Part shown: positions 54,121 to 63,523 of the stretch, in pieces | Layout: every line of letters starts with the position of its first letter | How positions within the stretch are numbered: position 1 is the stretch's first letter | NCBI GenBank assembly: GCA_014649355.1 | Contig: BMSW01000005.1 | Location: forward strand, 372,001-436,000 | Source: Streptomyces althioticus | GTDB taxonomy: Bacteria; Actinomycetota; Actinomycetes; Streptomycetales; Streptomycetaceae | Length of the DNA: 64,000 nucleotides | Direction: 5' to 3' | Translations under genes and position numbers: made by a program | Notes under the pieces: generated by a model | The model's input: the letters and a program-made list of their open reading frames with translations, nothing else | What the model was told of the DNA's origin: nothing | Databases searched by the model: none

Positions 54121-55387
54121 GTCCGGTACGACGGAGGCCGCCCCCCGGTCGGTCGGGGCGACCATCGAGCTGGAGGGCCTCACCAAGCGCTACCCGGGCA
54201 GCGACCGGCCCGCCGTCGACGACGTCACCATGGAGATCGGGGCGGGCGAGACGGTGGTCTTCGTCGGCCCCTCCGGGTGCGGGAAGTCCACCACCCTGAA
54301 GATGATCAACCGGTTGATCGAGCCCACCGGCGGCCGGATCCGCATCGGCGGCGAGGACGTCACCGACATGGACCCGGTGAAGCTGCGCCGCACCATCGGC
54401 TACGCGATCCAGGCGAGCGGGCTGTTCCCGCACATGACCGTCGCGCAGAACATCGCCCTGGTGCCGAAGATGCTGCGCTGGCCGTCCGGGCGGGTGCGGG
54501 ACCGGGTGGAGGAGATGCTGGACCTGGTCGGCCTGGACCCCGACGAGTTCCGCGACCGCTATCCGCGCCAGCTCTCCGGCGGCCAGCAGCAGCGCGTGGG
54601 CGTGGCGCGGGCGCTGGCGGCGGACCCGCCGGTGCTGCTGATGGACGAGCCGTTCGGCGCGGTCGACCCGATCACCCGGGACCACCTCCAGGACGAGCTG
54701 ATCCGGCTCCAGCGCGAGCTGCACAAGACGATCGTCTTCGTCACCCACGACTTCGACGAGGCCATCAAGATCGGCGACCGGATCGCGGTGCTGCGCGAGC
54801 AGTCCCACATCGCCCAGTTCGACACCCCGGAGGCGATCCTCACCAACCCCGCCGACGACTTCGTGTCCGGCTTCGTCGGCGCGGGCGCCGCGCTGAAGCG
54901 GCTCAACCTCACCCGGGTCGGGGACGTGGCCGTCACCGACTACCCGACGGTGGGCGTGGACGACCCGCTCGACGAGATCTCCGCCCGGCTGCGCTCCGCC
55001 GGCACGGACGAGGTGCTGGTGCTGGACAAGCGGGGCCGCCCCTACAAGTGGCTGCGGCGCGGCGACATCGCGCGCACCCAGGGTTCCCTGGCCCGCGCGG
55101 GCGTCCTGGTGCACGACACGGTGACCCGGGACGCCACCCTGCGGGACGCCCTGGAGGCGGTGCTCACCGACAACACGGGCCGCGTCGCGGTGACCGGGCG
55201 GCGGGGCGCGTACGAGGGTGTCGTGGACGTGGAGACGCTGATGAACTCCGTGCACGAGCTGCTGGAGGCGGACCGGCTGGAGGCGCGGGAGTCGCAGGCC
55301 GGCCTGGAGGAGCAGCGGTCCGCGCAGACGCACGCCGAGCAGGAGGGCGCGCACCCCCCGGGCGACCGCGGGGAGGCGCAGGCGTGA
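54113..55387 (+). CDS. ABC ATPase, ProV/OpuA type with CBS domains
   Basis: 424 residues. Walker A GPSGCGKST, Q-loop then signature LSGGQQQRVGVARALAADPPVLLMDEPFGAVD. The C-terminal section (from about residue 270) carries CBS-like repeats (DEVLVLDKRGRPYKWLRRGD and VAVTGRRGAYEGVVDVETLM) that sense ionic strength in OpuA. GTG 54113 overlaps the first permease by 8 bp; the end overlaps the second permease by GTGA. Confidence 0.93.
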   Translation: MPESGTTEAAPRSVGATIELEGLTKRYPGSDRPAVDDVTMEIGAGETVVFVGPSGCGKSTTLKMINRLIEPTGGRIRIGGEDVTDMDPVKLRRTIGYAIQASGLFPHMTVAQNIALVPKMLRWPSGRVRDRVEEMLDLVGLDPDEFRDRYPRQLSGGQQQRVGVARALAADPPVLLMDEPFGAVDPITRDHLQDELIRLQRELHKTIVFVTHDFDEAIKIGDRIAVLREQSHIAQFDTPEAILTNPADDFVSGFVGAGAALKRLNLTRVGDVAVTDYPTVGVDDPLDEISARLRSAGTDEVLVLDKRGRPYKWLRRGDIARTQGSLARAGVLVHDTVTRDATLRDALEAVLTDNTGRVAVTGRRGAYEGVVDVETLMNSVHELLEADRLEARESQAGLEEQRSAQTHAEQEGAHPPGDRGEAQA

Positions 55388-56229
55388 GGACCTCCGAGGG
55401 GCGGCGGCCCGAGGACGGGCCCGAGGCGGTCGAGGACACGGGGACGGACGGGGAGGAGGCCCCTCCCCCGGTCCGCCCGGCCGTGGCGCCGACGCGGGTG
55501 ACCTGGCAGAAGCTGACCCTGCTGCCGCTGCTGCTGATCGCCGTGCTGCTGGCGACCTGGCTGTGGTTCGAGCAGGCCGACCTGGACGCCCTCACCCGCA
55601 ACGCGCTGTCGGACGGGCGGGTGTCGAAGGCGCTGTGGCAGCACATCGAGCTGACCGTGATCTCGACGTTCTTCGTGCTGATCATCGCCATCCCGCTGGG
55701 CATCCTGCTGACCCGGGGGCAGGCGAGCCGGGCCACCCCGGTGGTGATGACGCTCGCCAACATCGGCCAGGCCACCCCCGCGATCGGTCTGCTGGCGCTG
55801 CTGGTGATCTGGCTCGGCATCGGCCGCCGGGCGGCCCTGATCGGCATCATCGCCTACGCCGTGCTGCCGGTGCTGTCCAACACGATCGCCGGGCTGCGGG
55901 CCAACGACCCGGCGCTGCTGGAGGCGGCGCGCGGCATCGGCATGTCCCCGGTGGGCGTGCTCACCCGCGTGGAACTGCCGCTCGCCGTGCCGCTGATCCT
56001 CGCGGGCGTGCGCACCGCGCTGGTGCTGAACGTCGGCACGGCGACGCTCGCCACCTTCGGCGGGGGCGGCGGGCTCGGCGTGCTGATCACCACCGGGATC
56101 ACCAGCCAGCGGATGCCGGTGCTGGTGGTGGGGTCGGTGCTCACCGTCGCGCTGGCCCTGCTGGTGGACTGGCTGGCCTCGCTGGCGGAGCTGCTGCTGC
56201 GGCCGCGCGGGCTGGAGGCCGGGCCGTGA
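55384..56229 (+). CDS. ABC permease, glycine betaine/choline type, second of two
   Basis: 281 residues with six spans. Cytoplasmic EAA loop: RRAALIGIIAYAVLPVLSNTIAGLRANDPALLEAARGIGMSPVGVLTRVELPLAVP, strikingly like the first permease, so the pair is a heterodimer. A 60-residue acidic N-terminal tail precedes the first span. GTG 55384 overlaps the ATPase stop by four bases. Confidence 0.92.
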   Translation: MRTSEGRRPEDGPEAVEDTGTDGEEAPPPVRPAVAPTRVTWQKLTLLPLLLIAVLLATWLWFEQADLDALTRNALSDGRVSKALWQHIELTVISTFFVLIIAIPLGILLTRGQASRATPVVMTLANIGQATPAIGLLALLVIWLGIGRRAALIGIIAYAVLPVLSNTIAGLRANDPALLEAARGIGMSPVGVLTRVELPLAVPLILAGVRTALVLNVGTATLATFGGGGGLGVLITTGITSQRMPVLVVGSVLTVALALLVDWLASLAELLLRPRGLEAGP

Positions 56230-57200
56230 GCGGGCGCCCGGGGGTGCGGCTGACACTGGCGGCGGCGCTGCTGGCGGTGGTGTCGGGGTGCGGGCTGACC
56301 AGCGGGTCGCCCATGGTCGACGACGTGGAGCCGGGCACGATCGGCCGGGGGAAGCCGCTGGAGGGCGCCGAGCTCACCGTCACCTCCAAGGAGTTCACGG
56401 AGCAGCTGATCCTCGGCGCGATCATGGGGATCGCCTTCCAGGCGGCGGGCGCGGACGTGGTGGACCGGACGGGCATCCAGGGCTCGGTCGGCTCGCGGGA
56501 GGCGGTCGTCAAGGGCGAGGCGGACGCCGGGTTCGAGTACACGGGCACGGCGTGGATCACGTACCAGGGCAACACCAGACCGATCCCCGATCCGCGCGAG
56601 CAGTGGCTGGCGGTGCGGGACGCGGACGCGAAGAACGGCGTGACCTGGCTGGAGCCGTCGGAGCTGAACAACACGTACGCCCTGGCCATGAACCAGGCCA
56701 ACTACGAGCGGTACCGCACCCGCACCCTGTCGGAGGTCGCGGAGCTGTCGAAGACCGACCCGGGCGCGGTGACGCTGTGCGTGGAGGGCGAGTTCGCCAA
56801 CCGCGCGGACGGGCTGCCCGGCATGGAGAAGGCGTACGGGATGAGTGTCCCGGCGGGCGACATCACGCAGATGGACTCCGGGATCATCTACACGCAGACG
56901 GCCAAGGGCGCCTGCACCTACGGCGAGGTGTACACCACCGACGGGCGGATCAAGTCCATGAACCTGGTGGTGATGGAGGACGACAGGAAGTTCTTCCCCA
57001 ACTACAACGCGGCCCCGACCGTGAACAGCAGGACGCTGCGGAAGTGGCCGGCGATCGCCGAGGTGCTGGCCCCGGTCACGGAGAAGCTGGACAACACCGT
57101 GGCGCAGACCCTCAACGCCCGGGTCGACGTCGACGGGGAGGACCCCCATCAGGTCGCGCTGGACTGGATGGTGGCCGAGGGGTTCGTGACGGAGGGGTAG
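56226..57200 (+). CDS. Glycine betaine/choline-binding lipoprotein
   Basis: 324 residues. Lipobox LAVVSGC with Cys22. OpuBC/ProX features: ELTVTSKEFTEQLILGAIMG, DAGFEYTGTAWITY, ELNNTYALAMNQ and DSGIIYTQTAKGACTYGEVYTTDGRIK. The usual aromatic cage is suggested by Phe and Tyr residues in these motifs. GTG 56226 overlaps the permease stop. Completes an osmoprotectant importer. Confidence 0.92.
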   Translation: MSGRPGVRLTLAAALLAVVSGCGLTSGSPMVDDVEPGTIGRGKPLEGAELTVTSKEFTEQLILGAIMGIAFQAAGADVVDRTGIQGSVGSREAVVKGEADAGFEYTGTAWITYQGNTRPIPDPREQWLAVRDADAKNGVTWLEPSELNNTYALAMNQANYERYRTRTLSEVAELSKTDPGAVTLCVEGEFANRADGLPGMEKAYGMSVPAGDITQMDSGIIYTQTAKGACTYGEVYTTDGRIKSMNLVVMEDDRKFFPNYNAAPTVNSRTLRKWPAIAEVLAPVTEKLDNTVAQTLNARVDVDGEDPHQVALDWMVAEGFVTEG

Positions 57201-57206
57201 CGGGGG

Positions 57207-57998
57207 TCAGCAGGCGGGGACCTTGCCGGTGCCCTTCTCCAGGGCGACCAGCGCGTCGACTGCGCCCTCGAGCGTGGTCACCGGGACCAGGCGCAGCCCC
57301 TGGGGCAGTTCGGCCTGGGCCTCGGCGCACTCGTCGCGCGGGACGAGGAAGACGGTGGCGCCGTCCCGCTTGGCGGCCCGCGTCTTCAGCGGCACGCCCC
57401 CGACCGCGCCGACCCGGCCCGCGGAGTCGATGGTGCCGGTGCCGGCCACGACCCGGCCGCCGGTGAGGTCGCCGCCGCTGCCGTCCCCGTCCAGCTTGTC
57501 GACGATGCCGAGGGAGAACAGCAGTCCGGCGCTCGGGCCGCCGACGTCGGCGAGTTTCAGGGTGACGTCGATGCCCTGGTTCTCGCGGCCCAGGTACGTC
57601 AGCGCGGCCCGGGTGGCCTCGTCCTGGGACTCCTTCATCTGCTTCCGGTTGAACTGCTCGATCTCCCGGACGTCGTCCCCGCTGGGGTAGACGGCGTCGC
57701 GGGGCATGACCGCCTCGTCCGTGCGGAACCAGCTGTCGATCACCTGCGGCAGGTTGACGCGGGTGTCCGGGGAGGTCGCCTCGATGGTGGTCATCCGCAG
57801 CTGGCCGGTGGTCTCCCGCACGGGGGCGCCGGAGATGGTGATGACCTGCTGTCCCTTGTTCTCGCCGAGCACGTCGGCCGTCAGCCCGGGCTGCGCCACG
57901 GAGAAGGGCAGCGGCGCGAGCACGGCGGTGGCCAGCAGCGCGACGGCCGGGGCGGCGCAGACGGCGAGGGCCTGGGGACGTGTGAGGCGAGTGAGCAC
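57207..57998 (-). CDS. Lon-type serine protease (S16) membrane-anchored
   Basis: 263 residues. An N-terminal span (AVCAAPAVALLATAVLAPLPF) anchors it outside. The Lon catalytic dyad is Ser156 in DVGGPSAGLLF and Lys205 in GVPLKTRAAKRDG. Related YlbL proteins of 350 or more residues carry a PDZ domain; none is clear here and the protein is shorter. Stands alone, convergent with the ABC operon. Confidence 0.88.
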   Translation of the reverse strand: MLTRLTRPQALAVCAAPAVALLATAVLAPLPFSVAQPGLTADVLGENKGQQVITISGAPVRETTGQLRMTTIEATSPDTRVNLPQVIDSWFRTDEAVMPRDAVYPSGDDVREIEQFNRKQMKESQDEATRAALTYLGRENQGIDVTLKLADVGGPSAGLLFSLGIVDKLDGDGSGGDLTGGRVVAGTGTIDSAGRVGAVGGVPLKTRAAKRDGATVFLVPRDECAEAQAELPQGLRLVPVTTLEGAVDALVALEKGTGKVPAC

Positions 57999-58062
57999 GG
58001 AGCCAATCTAACGTGACGGGCGTGGGGGGCGGCGGCCACCGGGGGCAGGGGGCTGCGGCATG

Positions 58063-58262
58063 CCGGGTGCGGGCCGTTCGGGCCGTTCCCCGCCCCCCTG
58101 ACGACTGCGGGCAGTCGTGCGGCCAAGGTCGGCACGGGTGGGCGCAGGCGGCACTCCTCCAGCGGGCCCCGCGCCACACCCGTACGGCCACGGGGTGCCG
58201 GGACTGTTGCACTCCGGGTGCGGGCCGTGCGGGGCCGTTCGCGCCGTTCCCCGCGCCCCCGG
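58063..58262. repeat. Two copies of a GC-rich interspersed element
   Basis: CCGGGTGCGGGCCGTTCGGG (58063-58082) continues to GTTCCCCGCCCCCC, and a similar stretch at 58214-58260 reads CCGGGTGCGGGCCGTGCGGG then GTTCCCCGCGCCCCC. The core GTTCCCCGCGCCCC is common between Streptomyces genes, apparently a dispersed intergenic repeat. Role unknown. Confidence 0.55.
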
Positions 58263-58270
58263 AGGGGCGG

Positions 58271-58912
58271 TCAGCGCAGGGCCTCGGCGACCTCCCGGGC
58301 CGCCTCCACCACCCGCTTGCCGACCCGTTCCGGCACGACGTCCGCCAGCATGACGACGCCCACGCTGCCCTCGACGCCCGTGACACCCACGAGCGGCGCG
58401 GCCGCCCCGCAGGCGCCGGTCTCCAGCTCGCCGTGGGTGAGGGTGTAGCCGGGGTCACCGGGGGCCTTCTGCCGGGCGGCGAGTATCGCCCTGCCCGCGG
58501 CGCCGCGGTCCAGCGGGTGCCGGAACCCGGCCCGGTAGGCCACGTGGTAGTCCGTCCACGACGGCTCCACCACCGCCACGGCGAGGGCCTCCGCCCCGTC
58601 GACCAGGGTCAGGTGGGCGGTCGCGCCGATGTCCTCCGCGAGGGACCGCAGCGCCGGCATCGCCGCCTCCCGTACCAGCGGGTGCACCTGTCGTCCCAGC
58701 CGCAGCACGCCGAGGCCGACGCGGGCCCGGCCGCCGAGGTCGCGGCGGACCAGCGCGTGCTGTTCCAGCGTGGCAAGCAACCGGTACACGACGGTCCGGT
58801 TGACGCCCAGTTTCTGGGAAAGCTCGGTGACGGTCAGCCCGTGATCCGTGTCGGCGAGCAGTTTCAGGACCCGTAGGCCCCTGTCGAGCGTCTGAGAGGT
58901 CTCCGCGGTCAC
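58271..58912 (-). CDS. IclR-family transcriptional regulator
   Basis: 213 residues. Winged-helix N-terminus (QTLDRGLRVLKLLADTDHGLTVTELSQKLGVNRTVVYRLLATLEQHALVRRD) and IclR effector domain (ATAHLTLVDGAEALAVAVVEP, PLDRGAAGRAILA, GACGAAAPL). GTG 58912 has AAGGAG at ideal spacing and is preferred to GTG 58921. The target is unknown; the adjacent 323 bp contain no gene it obviously controls. Confidence 0.9.
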   Translation of the reverse strand: MTAETSQTLDRGLRVLKLLADTDHGLTVTELSQKLGVNRTVVYRLLATLEQHALVRRDLGGRARVGLGVLRLGRQVHPLVREAAMPALRSLAEDIGATAHLTLVDGAEALAVAVVEPSWTDYHVAYRAGFRHPLDRGAAGRAILAARQKAPGDPGYTLTHGELETGACGAAAPLVGVTGVEGSVGVVMLADVVPERVGKRVVEAAREVAEALR

Positions 58913-59235
58913 GACGCCCACTCCTTCAGTGGTGAGGTCGACGGCCCCCTCGCCGCAGGTGCGTCACCGGTCCCGGCGGTCACGCGCTTCAGAGGGCCGC
59001 CGATCGGCCGTCGGCCCGGACCAGTCCCGGGCACAGTCGCTTCACGGCTGCGCTCCGCGGCGGCGCTGCCACGGGGCGTGTGCGTAGCGGGACAGTAGCG
59101 AGCCGGTCCCGCTGAGCGGAAGGCTCCGTCCAGAATCCGGTCACCGGTTGCACAAAGTGGTCACTTTTGTCCCGGTACGCACACGGGGGGACCGCTCCCA
59201 TTCACTTCCCCGTCCACACGTGACGCACAGGCGTC
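58913..59235. other. Intergenic region without a recognised gene
   Basis: 323 bp between IclR and the helicase. GC-rich with dyads such as GGGCCGCCGATCGGCCGTCGGCCC near 58987-59010. No coding frame with a ribosome site or family match was seen. Confidence 0.6.
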
Positions 59236-61029
59236 TCACCGCATGCGGGTGGCCCACTCCTGCACCTTGGCGATCCGCTGGCGCAGCTGTCCCGCCGTCG
59301 CCTCGGCGGACGGCGGACCCCCGCACACCCGGCGCAGCTCCGTGTGGATCACGCCGTGCGGCTTGCCGCTCTGGTGGGCGTAGGCGCCGACGAGCGAGTT
59401 GAGCTTCTTGCGCAGCTCCATCATCTCCTTGTGGGAGACCACGGGCCGCCGCTCGGCGGGCAGTTCGAGCAGGTCGGCCTCCTCGGCCGGCTTCTTCCTG
59501 CTGTGCGCGATCTGCCGGGCCTGCCGCTTCTGGAGCAGCAGCTGCACCTGGTCGGGCTCCAGCAGGCCGGGGATGCCGAGGTAGTCCTGCTCCTCCTCGC
59601 TGCCGGGGTGCGCCTGCATCCCGAACTCGGCGCCGTTGTACATGACCCGGTCGAAGACCGCGTCGGACTCCAGCGCCTCGAAGGGCAGCATGTCCTGCTC
59701 GCCGGTGTCCTCGTCCTGCTGCTTGTTCGCCTCGTCCATCTCCTTCTCGGACTCGGCGTAGGGGTCCTCCTCGCCCGCCTTCTTGGGCTTGTCGAGGACG
59801 TGGTCGCGCTCGCGCTCCATCTCGTTGGCGAAGCCGAGCAGGTCCGGCACGGTCGGCAGGAACACGGACGCGGTCTCGCCGCGCCGCCGGGACCGTACGA
59901 AGCGGCCGACGGCCTGGGCGAAGAAGAGGGGCGTGGAGATCGTGGTGGCGTACACGCCGACCGCGAGACGCGGGACGTCGACGCCCTCGGACACCATGCG
60001 GACGGCCACCATCCAGCGGTCGTCGCTCGCGCTGAACTCGTCGATCCGCTTGGACGCGCCGGCGTCGTCGGAGAGCACGAGGGTGGCCTTGTGGCCGGTG
60101 ATGTCGCGGATCAGCTTGGCGTAGGCGCGCGCGGAGTCCTGGTCGGAGGCGATGACCAGGGCGCCTGCGTCCGGGATGGCCTTCCTGACCTCGGTGAGCC
60201 GCTGGTCGGCGGCGCGCAGCACGGACGGCATCCACTCGCCGCGCGGGTCGAGGGCGGTGCGCCAGGCCTGGCTGATCGCGTCCTTGGTCATGGGCTCGCC
60301 GAGCCGGGCGGCGATCTCGTCGCCCGCCTTGGTGCGCCAGCGCATGTTGCCGCTGTACGACATGAAGATCACGGGCCGCACGACGCCGTCGGCGAGCGCG
60401 GAGCCGTACCCGTAGGTGTAGTCGGCGGACGACCGGCGGATCCCGTCGTCGCCCTCCTCGTACACCACGAACGGGATGGGGTTGGTGTCCGAGCGGAACG
60501 GCGTACCGGTCAGCGCGAGGCGGCGGGTGGCCGGCTCGAACGCCTCCAGGCACGCCTCGCCCCACGACTTGGAGTCGCCGGCGTGATGGATCTCGTCCAG
60601 GATCACGAGCGTCTTGCGCTGCTCGACGCGGTTGCGGTGCAGCATGGGGCGCACGCCGACACCGGCGTACGTGACGGCGACGCCGTGGTACTCCCTGCCG
60701 AGCGGGCCCGCGCTGTACTCCGGGTCGAGCTTGATGCCTATGCGGGCGGCCGCCTCCGCCCACTGCTTCTTCAGATGCTCGGTGGGCGCGACGACGGTCA
60801 CCTGCTGCACGACGTGGTGGTGCAGCAGCCAGGACGCCAGCGTCAGCGCGAACGTGGTCTTTCCGGCGCCGGGCGTGGCGACCGCGAGGAAGTCACGGGG
60901 CTGAGCCTGGATGTACTTGTCCATCGCCCCCTGCTGCCAGGCGCGCAGCTTGCCGGCGGTGCCCCAGGGGGCACGGCCGGGGAAGGCCGGGGACAGGTGG
61001 TGCGAGGCGGTGCCGGCGGTGGTAGTCAC
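59236..61029 (-). CDS. SF2 DEAD/DEAH-type helicase
   Basis: 597 residues. Walker A ATPGAGKTT (Gly54-Thr59), motif II DEIH at 145-148 (LVILDEIHHAG), motif III TGTPFR, motif V/VI SEGVDVPRLAVGVYATTISTPLFFAQAVGRFVRSRR. Closest to the UvrB/ResIII branch of helicases. A C-terminal section rich in Glu and Lys (ESEKEMDEANKQQDEDTGEQ) and KRQARQIAHSRKKPAEE is specific to actinomycetes. Function in repair or RNA metabolism is not established. GTG 61029 follows GGAG. Confidence 0.9.
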   Translation of the reverse strand: MTTTAGTASHHLSPAFPGRAPWGTAGKLRAWQQGAMDKYIQAQPRDFLAVATPGAGKTTFALTLASWLLHHHVVQQVTVVAPTEHLKKQWAEAAARIGIKLDPEYSAGPLGREYHGVAVTYAGVGVRPMLHRNRVEQRKTLVILDEIHHAGDSKSWGEACLEAFEPATRRLALTGTPFRSDTNPIPFVVYEEGDDGIRRSSADYTYGYGSALADGVVRPVIFMSYSGNMRWRTKAGDEIAARLGEPMTKDAISQAWRTALDPRGEWMPSVLRAADQRLTEVRKAIPDAGALVIASDQDSARAYAKLIRDITGHKATLVLSDDAGASKRIDEFSASDDRWMVAVRMVSEGVDVPRLAVGVYATTISTPLFFAQAVGRFVRSRRRGETASVFLPTVPDLLGFANEMERERDHVLDKPKKAGEEDPYAESEKEMDEANKQQDEDTGEQDMLPFEALESDAVFDRVMYNGAEFGMQAHPGSEEEQDYLGIPGLLEPDQVQLLLQKRQARQIAHSRKKPAEEADLLELPAERRPVVSHKEMMELRKKLNSLVGAYAHQSGKPHGVIHTELRRVCGGPPSAEATAGQLRQRIAKVQEWATRMR

Positions 61030-61147
61030 GATCTCCGGGAGGGTGGTTCGGGCGGCTCTGGTACGTGGGACGACCGGGCCACCCTACCGATGCGGCGGTG
61101 ACGCACATGCCGCTACGCGGCCGTCCCGCCCGAGGGTGGGACCCACA

Positions 61148-61522
61148 TCACAACCGCCTCAGCCGCCGCGCGATTTCTCCCACATCACTCTCCGCCCCCG
61201 ATGCCACATCGACGACCAGCGTGTACGCCGTGTCCTGGTCCACGCCCGCGAGGTCGACCCCGTTCACCGCGAGGAAGGTGGCGGTGGCCAGCCAGGCGGT
61301 GCGTTTGTTGCCGTCGACGAACGGGTGGTTCGTCGCGACGGCGTGGAGGAGCGCCGCGGCCTGCTCGTGCAGATCCTCGTACGCCGCGGTGCCGAACATC
61401 CGGGCGCGTGGGCGGTGCACGGCCGAGGCCAACAGCCCCGGCGCCCGGGTCTCGGGCGGCTGCCCGCCGAAGGCGACCTCGGCGATGGCCGTGACCTCGT
61501 CGACGGTGAGGTGCCGGGTCAT
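61148..61522 (-). CDS. doc: Doc toxin (Fic fold)
   Basis: 124 residues. The Doc motif is seen at 66-74 (HPFVDGNKR), matching HxFx[D/N][A/G]NKR; known Doc kinases phosphorylate EF-Tu. The rest of the fold (LLHAVATNHPFVDGNKRTAW, TATFLAVNGVDL) is complete. It overlaps the antitoxin gene by four bases (ATGA), so it follows it in a typical toxin-antitoxin operon. Confidence 0.92.
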   Translation of the reverse strand: MTRHLTVDEVTAIAEVAFGGQPPETRAPGLLASAVHRPRARMFGTAAYEDLHEQAAALLHAVATNHPFVDGNKRTAWLATATFLAVNGVDLAGVDQDTAYTLVVDVASGAESDVGEIARRLRRL

Positions 61523-61719
61523 TCGCCGAGCCTCCTCAGCAACTCGGCGTGCTCCCGCGCGATGCGCTCGGCGACGGCACGCACCAGCGTGCCCTCCTCG
61601 TGCAGGTGGCGGCGCAGCGCTTCCCGCGCGACCTCCTCCGGGGCGCGGTCCTGCGCGTCCGCGAGGTCGTGGAGAGCTTGGTGTACGTCGGGGTCGAGGC
61701 GGAGAACCAGTTCGGACAT
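61519..61719 (-). CDS. Antitoxin of the Doc pair (ribbon-helix-helix)
   Basis: 66 residues. Starts with the RHH strand and helix: ELVLRLDPDVHQALHDLADAQDRAPEEVAREALRRHL, then a C-terminal helix that neutralises Doc. First gene of the pair. RHH antitoxins usually repress their own promoter; no operator was identified. Confidence 0.88.
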   Translation of the reverse strand: MSELVLRLDPDVHQALHDLADAQDRAPEEVAREALRRHLHEEGTLVRAVAERIAREHAELLRRLGE

Positions 61720-61767
61720 GGCGGGAGACTACTGTCGGCGATCACCTGGTGACGACCGGTTTACGGG

Positions 61768-63222
61768 TCAACGCTCCCGCACCCGAGCAGCCACCCACAC
61801 CCCCGCCAGGGCTACCGCCGCCATCGGCAGGAACACCGCGGCGAAGGCGGCCGGGTGGGAGCCGGTGGCCTCCGTGGCCGCGTGGCTGACGGTGCCCCCG
61901 CCGAGGGCGGCGAAGGCGGCGCCGCCGATCGCCAGGAGGAGGACGTTGGACAGGCCGTCGGAAATCTGGAGGGCGGCGGAGTTGGTGCCGGCCTCCTCGG
62001 GCGCGGAGAGCTGGAGGAGCAGCACGCTGGTGGAGGAGATCACCAGTCCCATGCCGAAGCAGCCGAACGCCCACGCCACCGCCAGCGTCCAGGCCGGCAC
62101 GGAGTGGATCAGCACGCTCGGCGCCGCCGCGATCGCGAACGCGACCAGCAGCATCCCGACGGTCATCAGCCGCTCCCGGTGCTTCTCCAGGCGGGGCCGG
62201 GACTGCACCCAGGAGCCCAGCGCCCAGGTGCCGCCGCCCGCCGCGAGGGAGAAGCCTGCCAGCGTCGGGCTGAGCCCTCGCTGGGTGACCAGCATCAGCG
62301 GGACGAAGGACTCCGCCGCGATGAAGGACCCGGCGGCGACACCGCGCAGCAGCACCACCGACGGCAGACCACGCGCCGCGCGCCAGGTGCCGCGCGGGAG
62401 CAGGCCGAGGACGGCAGGGACCAGCAGGGCCACGCCCAGCGCGCCCGGCAGCAGGGACAGCCAGCGCAGGTCCTGCGCGGCGTACTGGAGCAGGCCCGCC
62501 CCGAAGGAGATGGCGAGGGCCAGCCGGATACGGCGGCGGTCGAAGGAGGCCGGGGCCTCGGCGGCGTCCCCGACCGGGCCGGAGGCGAGCCGCCGGATCT
62601 GGGGCAGGGCGAGCGCCAGCGGGAGCACCACGATCACCGGGATGCCGAGGAACACCCAGCGCCAGCCGAGGTGCTCGGTCACCGCGCCGGAGGCGAGCGG
62701 GCCGACGATCGACGGGACGACCCAGGCGGCCGCGAACGCCGCCATGATGGCCGGGCGCAGCCGCTCGGGATAGGCGCGGCCGACGACGACGTACAGGGCG
62801 ACGATCACCAGGCCGCCGCCGAGGCCCTGGACCGCGCGGCCCAGGATGAACAGCCACATCGTGCCCGCCGTGCCGCCGATCAGCAGCCCGGCGGCGAAGG
62901 AGGCGATGCCCCAGGTGAGCGGGGCGAGCGGGCCGCGCCGGTCGGACCACTGGCCGGACAGCACCATGCCGAAGAGGCTGGTGGTGAAGTATCCGGAGAA
63001 CGCAAACGCGTACAGCGACACGCCGTTCAGCTCGCGGGCCGCGACGGGCATCGCCGTGCCCACCGCGGTCGCCTCGAAGGCGATCAGCAGCACGACGGAG
63101 ACGACCCCGATGCTCAGTGCGCGGTACCGGCGGCTGAGGACGGTGTCGTCGGGGACGACGGCCGGGGCGGGGGCGCCGGCGGGCTCGGCGACACCCGTGT
63201 CGCGGGGGTTCGGGGCGGTCAT
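61768..63222 (-). CDS. MFS transporter (multidrug type)
   Basis: 484 residues with about 13 to 14 spans. MFS motif A LSGQWSDRRGPLAPLTWG in loop 2-3, an RAVQGLGGGLVIVALYVVVGRAYP segment and a GPLASGAVTEHLGWRWVFLGIPV antiporter-like motif C region. This pattern fits drug exporters of the DHA2 type. ATG 63222 has TACCCT seven bases upstream and no ribosome site, so probably leaderless. Confidence 0.88.
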   Translation of the reverse strand: MTAPNPRDTGVAEPAGAPAPAVVPDDTVLSRRYRALSIGVVSVVLLIAFEATAVGTAMPVAARELNGVSLYAFAFSGYFTTSLFGMVLSGQWSDRRGPLAPLTWGIASFAAGLLIGGTAGTMWLFILGRAVQGLGGGLVIVALYVVVGRAYPERLRPAIMAAFAAAWVVPSIVGPLASGAVTEHLGWRWVFLGIPVIVVLPLALALPQIRRLASGPVGDAAEAPASFDRRRIRLALAISFGAGLLQYAAQDLRWLSLLPGALGVALLVPAVLGLLPRGTWRAARGLPSVVLLRGVAAGSFIAAESFVPLMLVTQRGLSPTLAGFSLAAGGGTWALGSWVQSRPRLEKHRERLMTVGMLLVAFAIAAAPSVLIHSVPAWTLAVAWAFGCFGMGLVISSTSVLLLQLSAPEEAGTNSAALQISDGLSNVLLLAIGGAAFAALGGGTVSHAATEATGSHPAAFAAVFLPMAAVALAGVWVAARVRER

Positions 63223-63448
63223 GACCGCCAGGGTAAGGTCCACGGCCCTGGTTGACCCCTGTCGGGGGTCGGGAACGAGACCGGGACCTTGGTCGTAGGA
63301 CCGGGGTGTCCGGCCCTTTGTGAACGGCGCATGGCAGTCGCGTTGCACGCCCCGGCGTTCCCTTGAGCACCGTCAGCCGCCCGCCGTACGGTCGACGCAC
63401 CGGTTCGGGACGGCGAGACGCCGCACGGCGCCTCTCCCCCACCGACAC

Positions 63449-63523
63449 GGCCGTGTGCCCGAGTGGTTCAGGGACTCGCCTGCAAAGCGAGTTACGCGGG
63501 TTCGATCCCCGCCACGGCCTCCA
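63449..63523 (+). tRNA. tRNA-Cys (GCA)
   Basis: Acceptor GGCCGTG pairs with CACGGCC. Anticodon stem CTCGC/GCGAG with loop CTGCAAA (anticodon GCA, Cys). T-arm GCGGG-TTCGATC-CCCGC, discriminator U, and an encoded CCA at 63521-63523. Its 3' half is repeated 84 bp downstream. Confidence 0.95.

Noticed and set aside
58989..59201. 70-codon reverse frame between IclR and the helicase
   Set aside because: No ribosome site, no family resemblance, and composition typical of noncoding GC-rich DNA.
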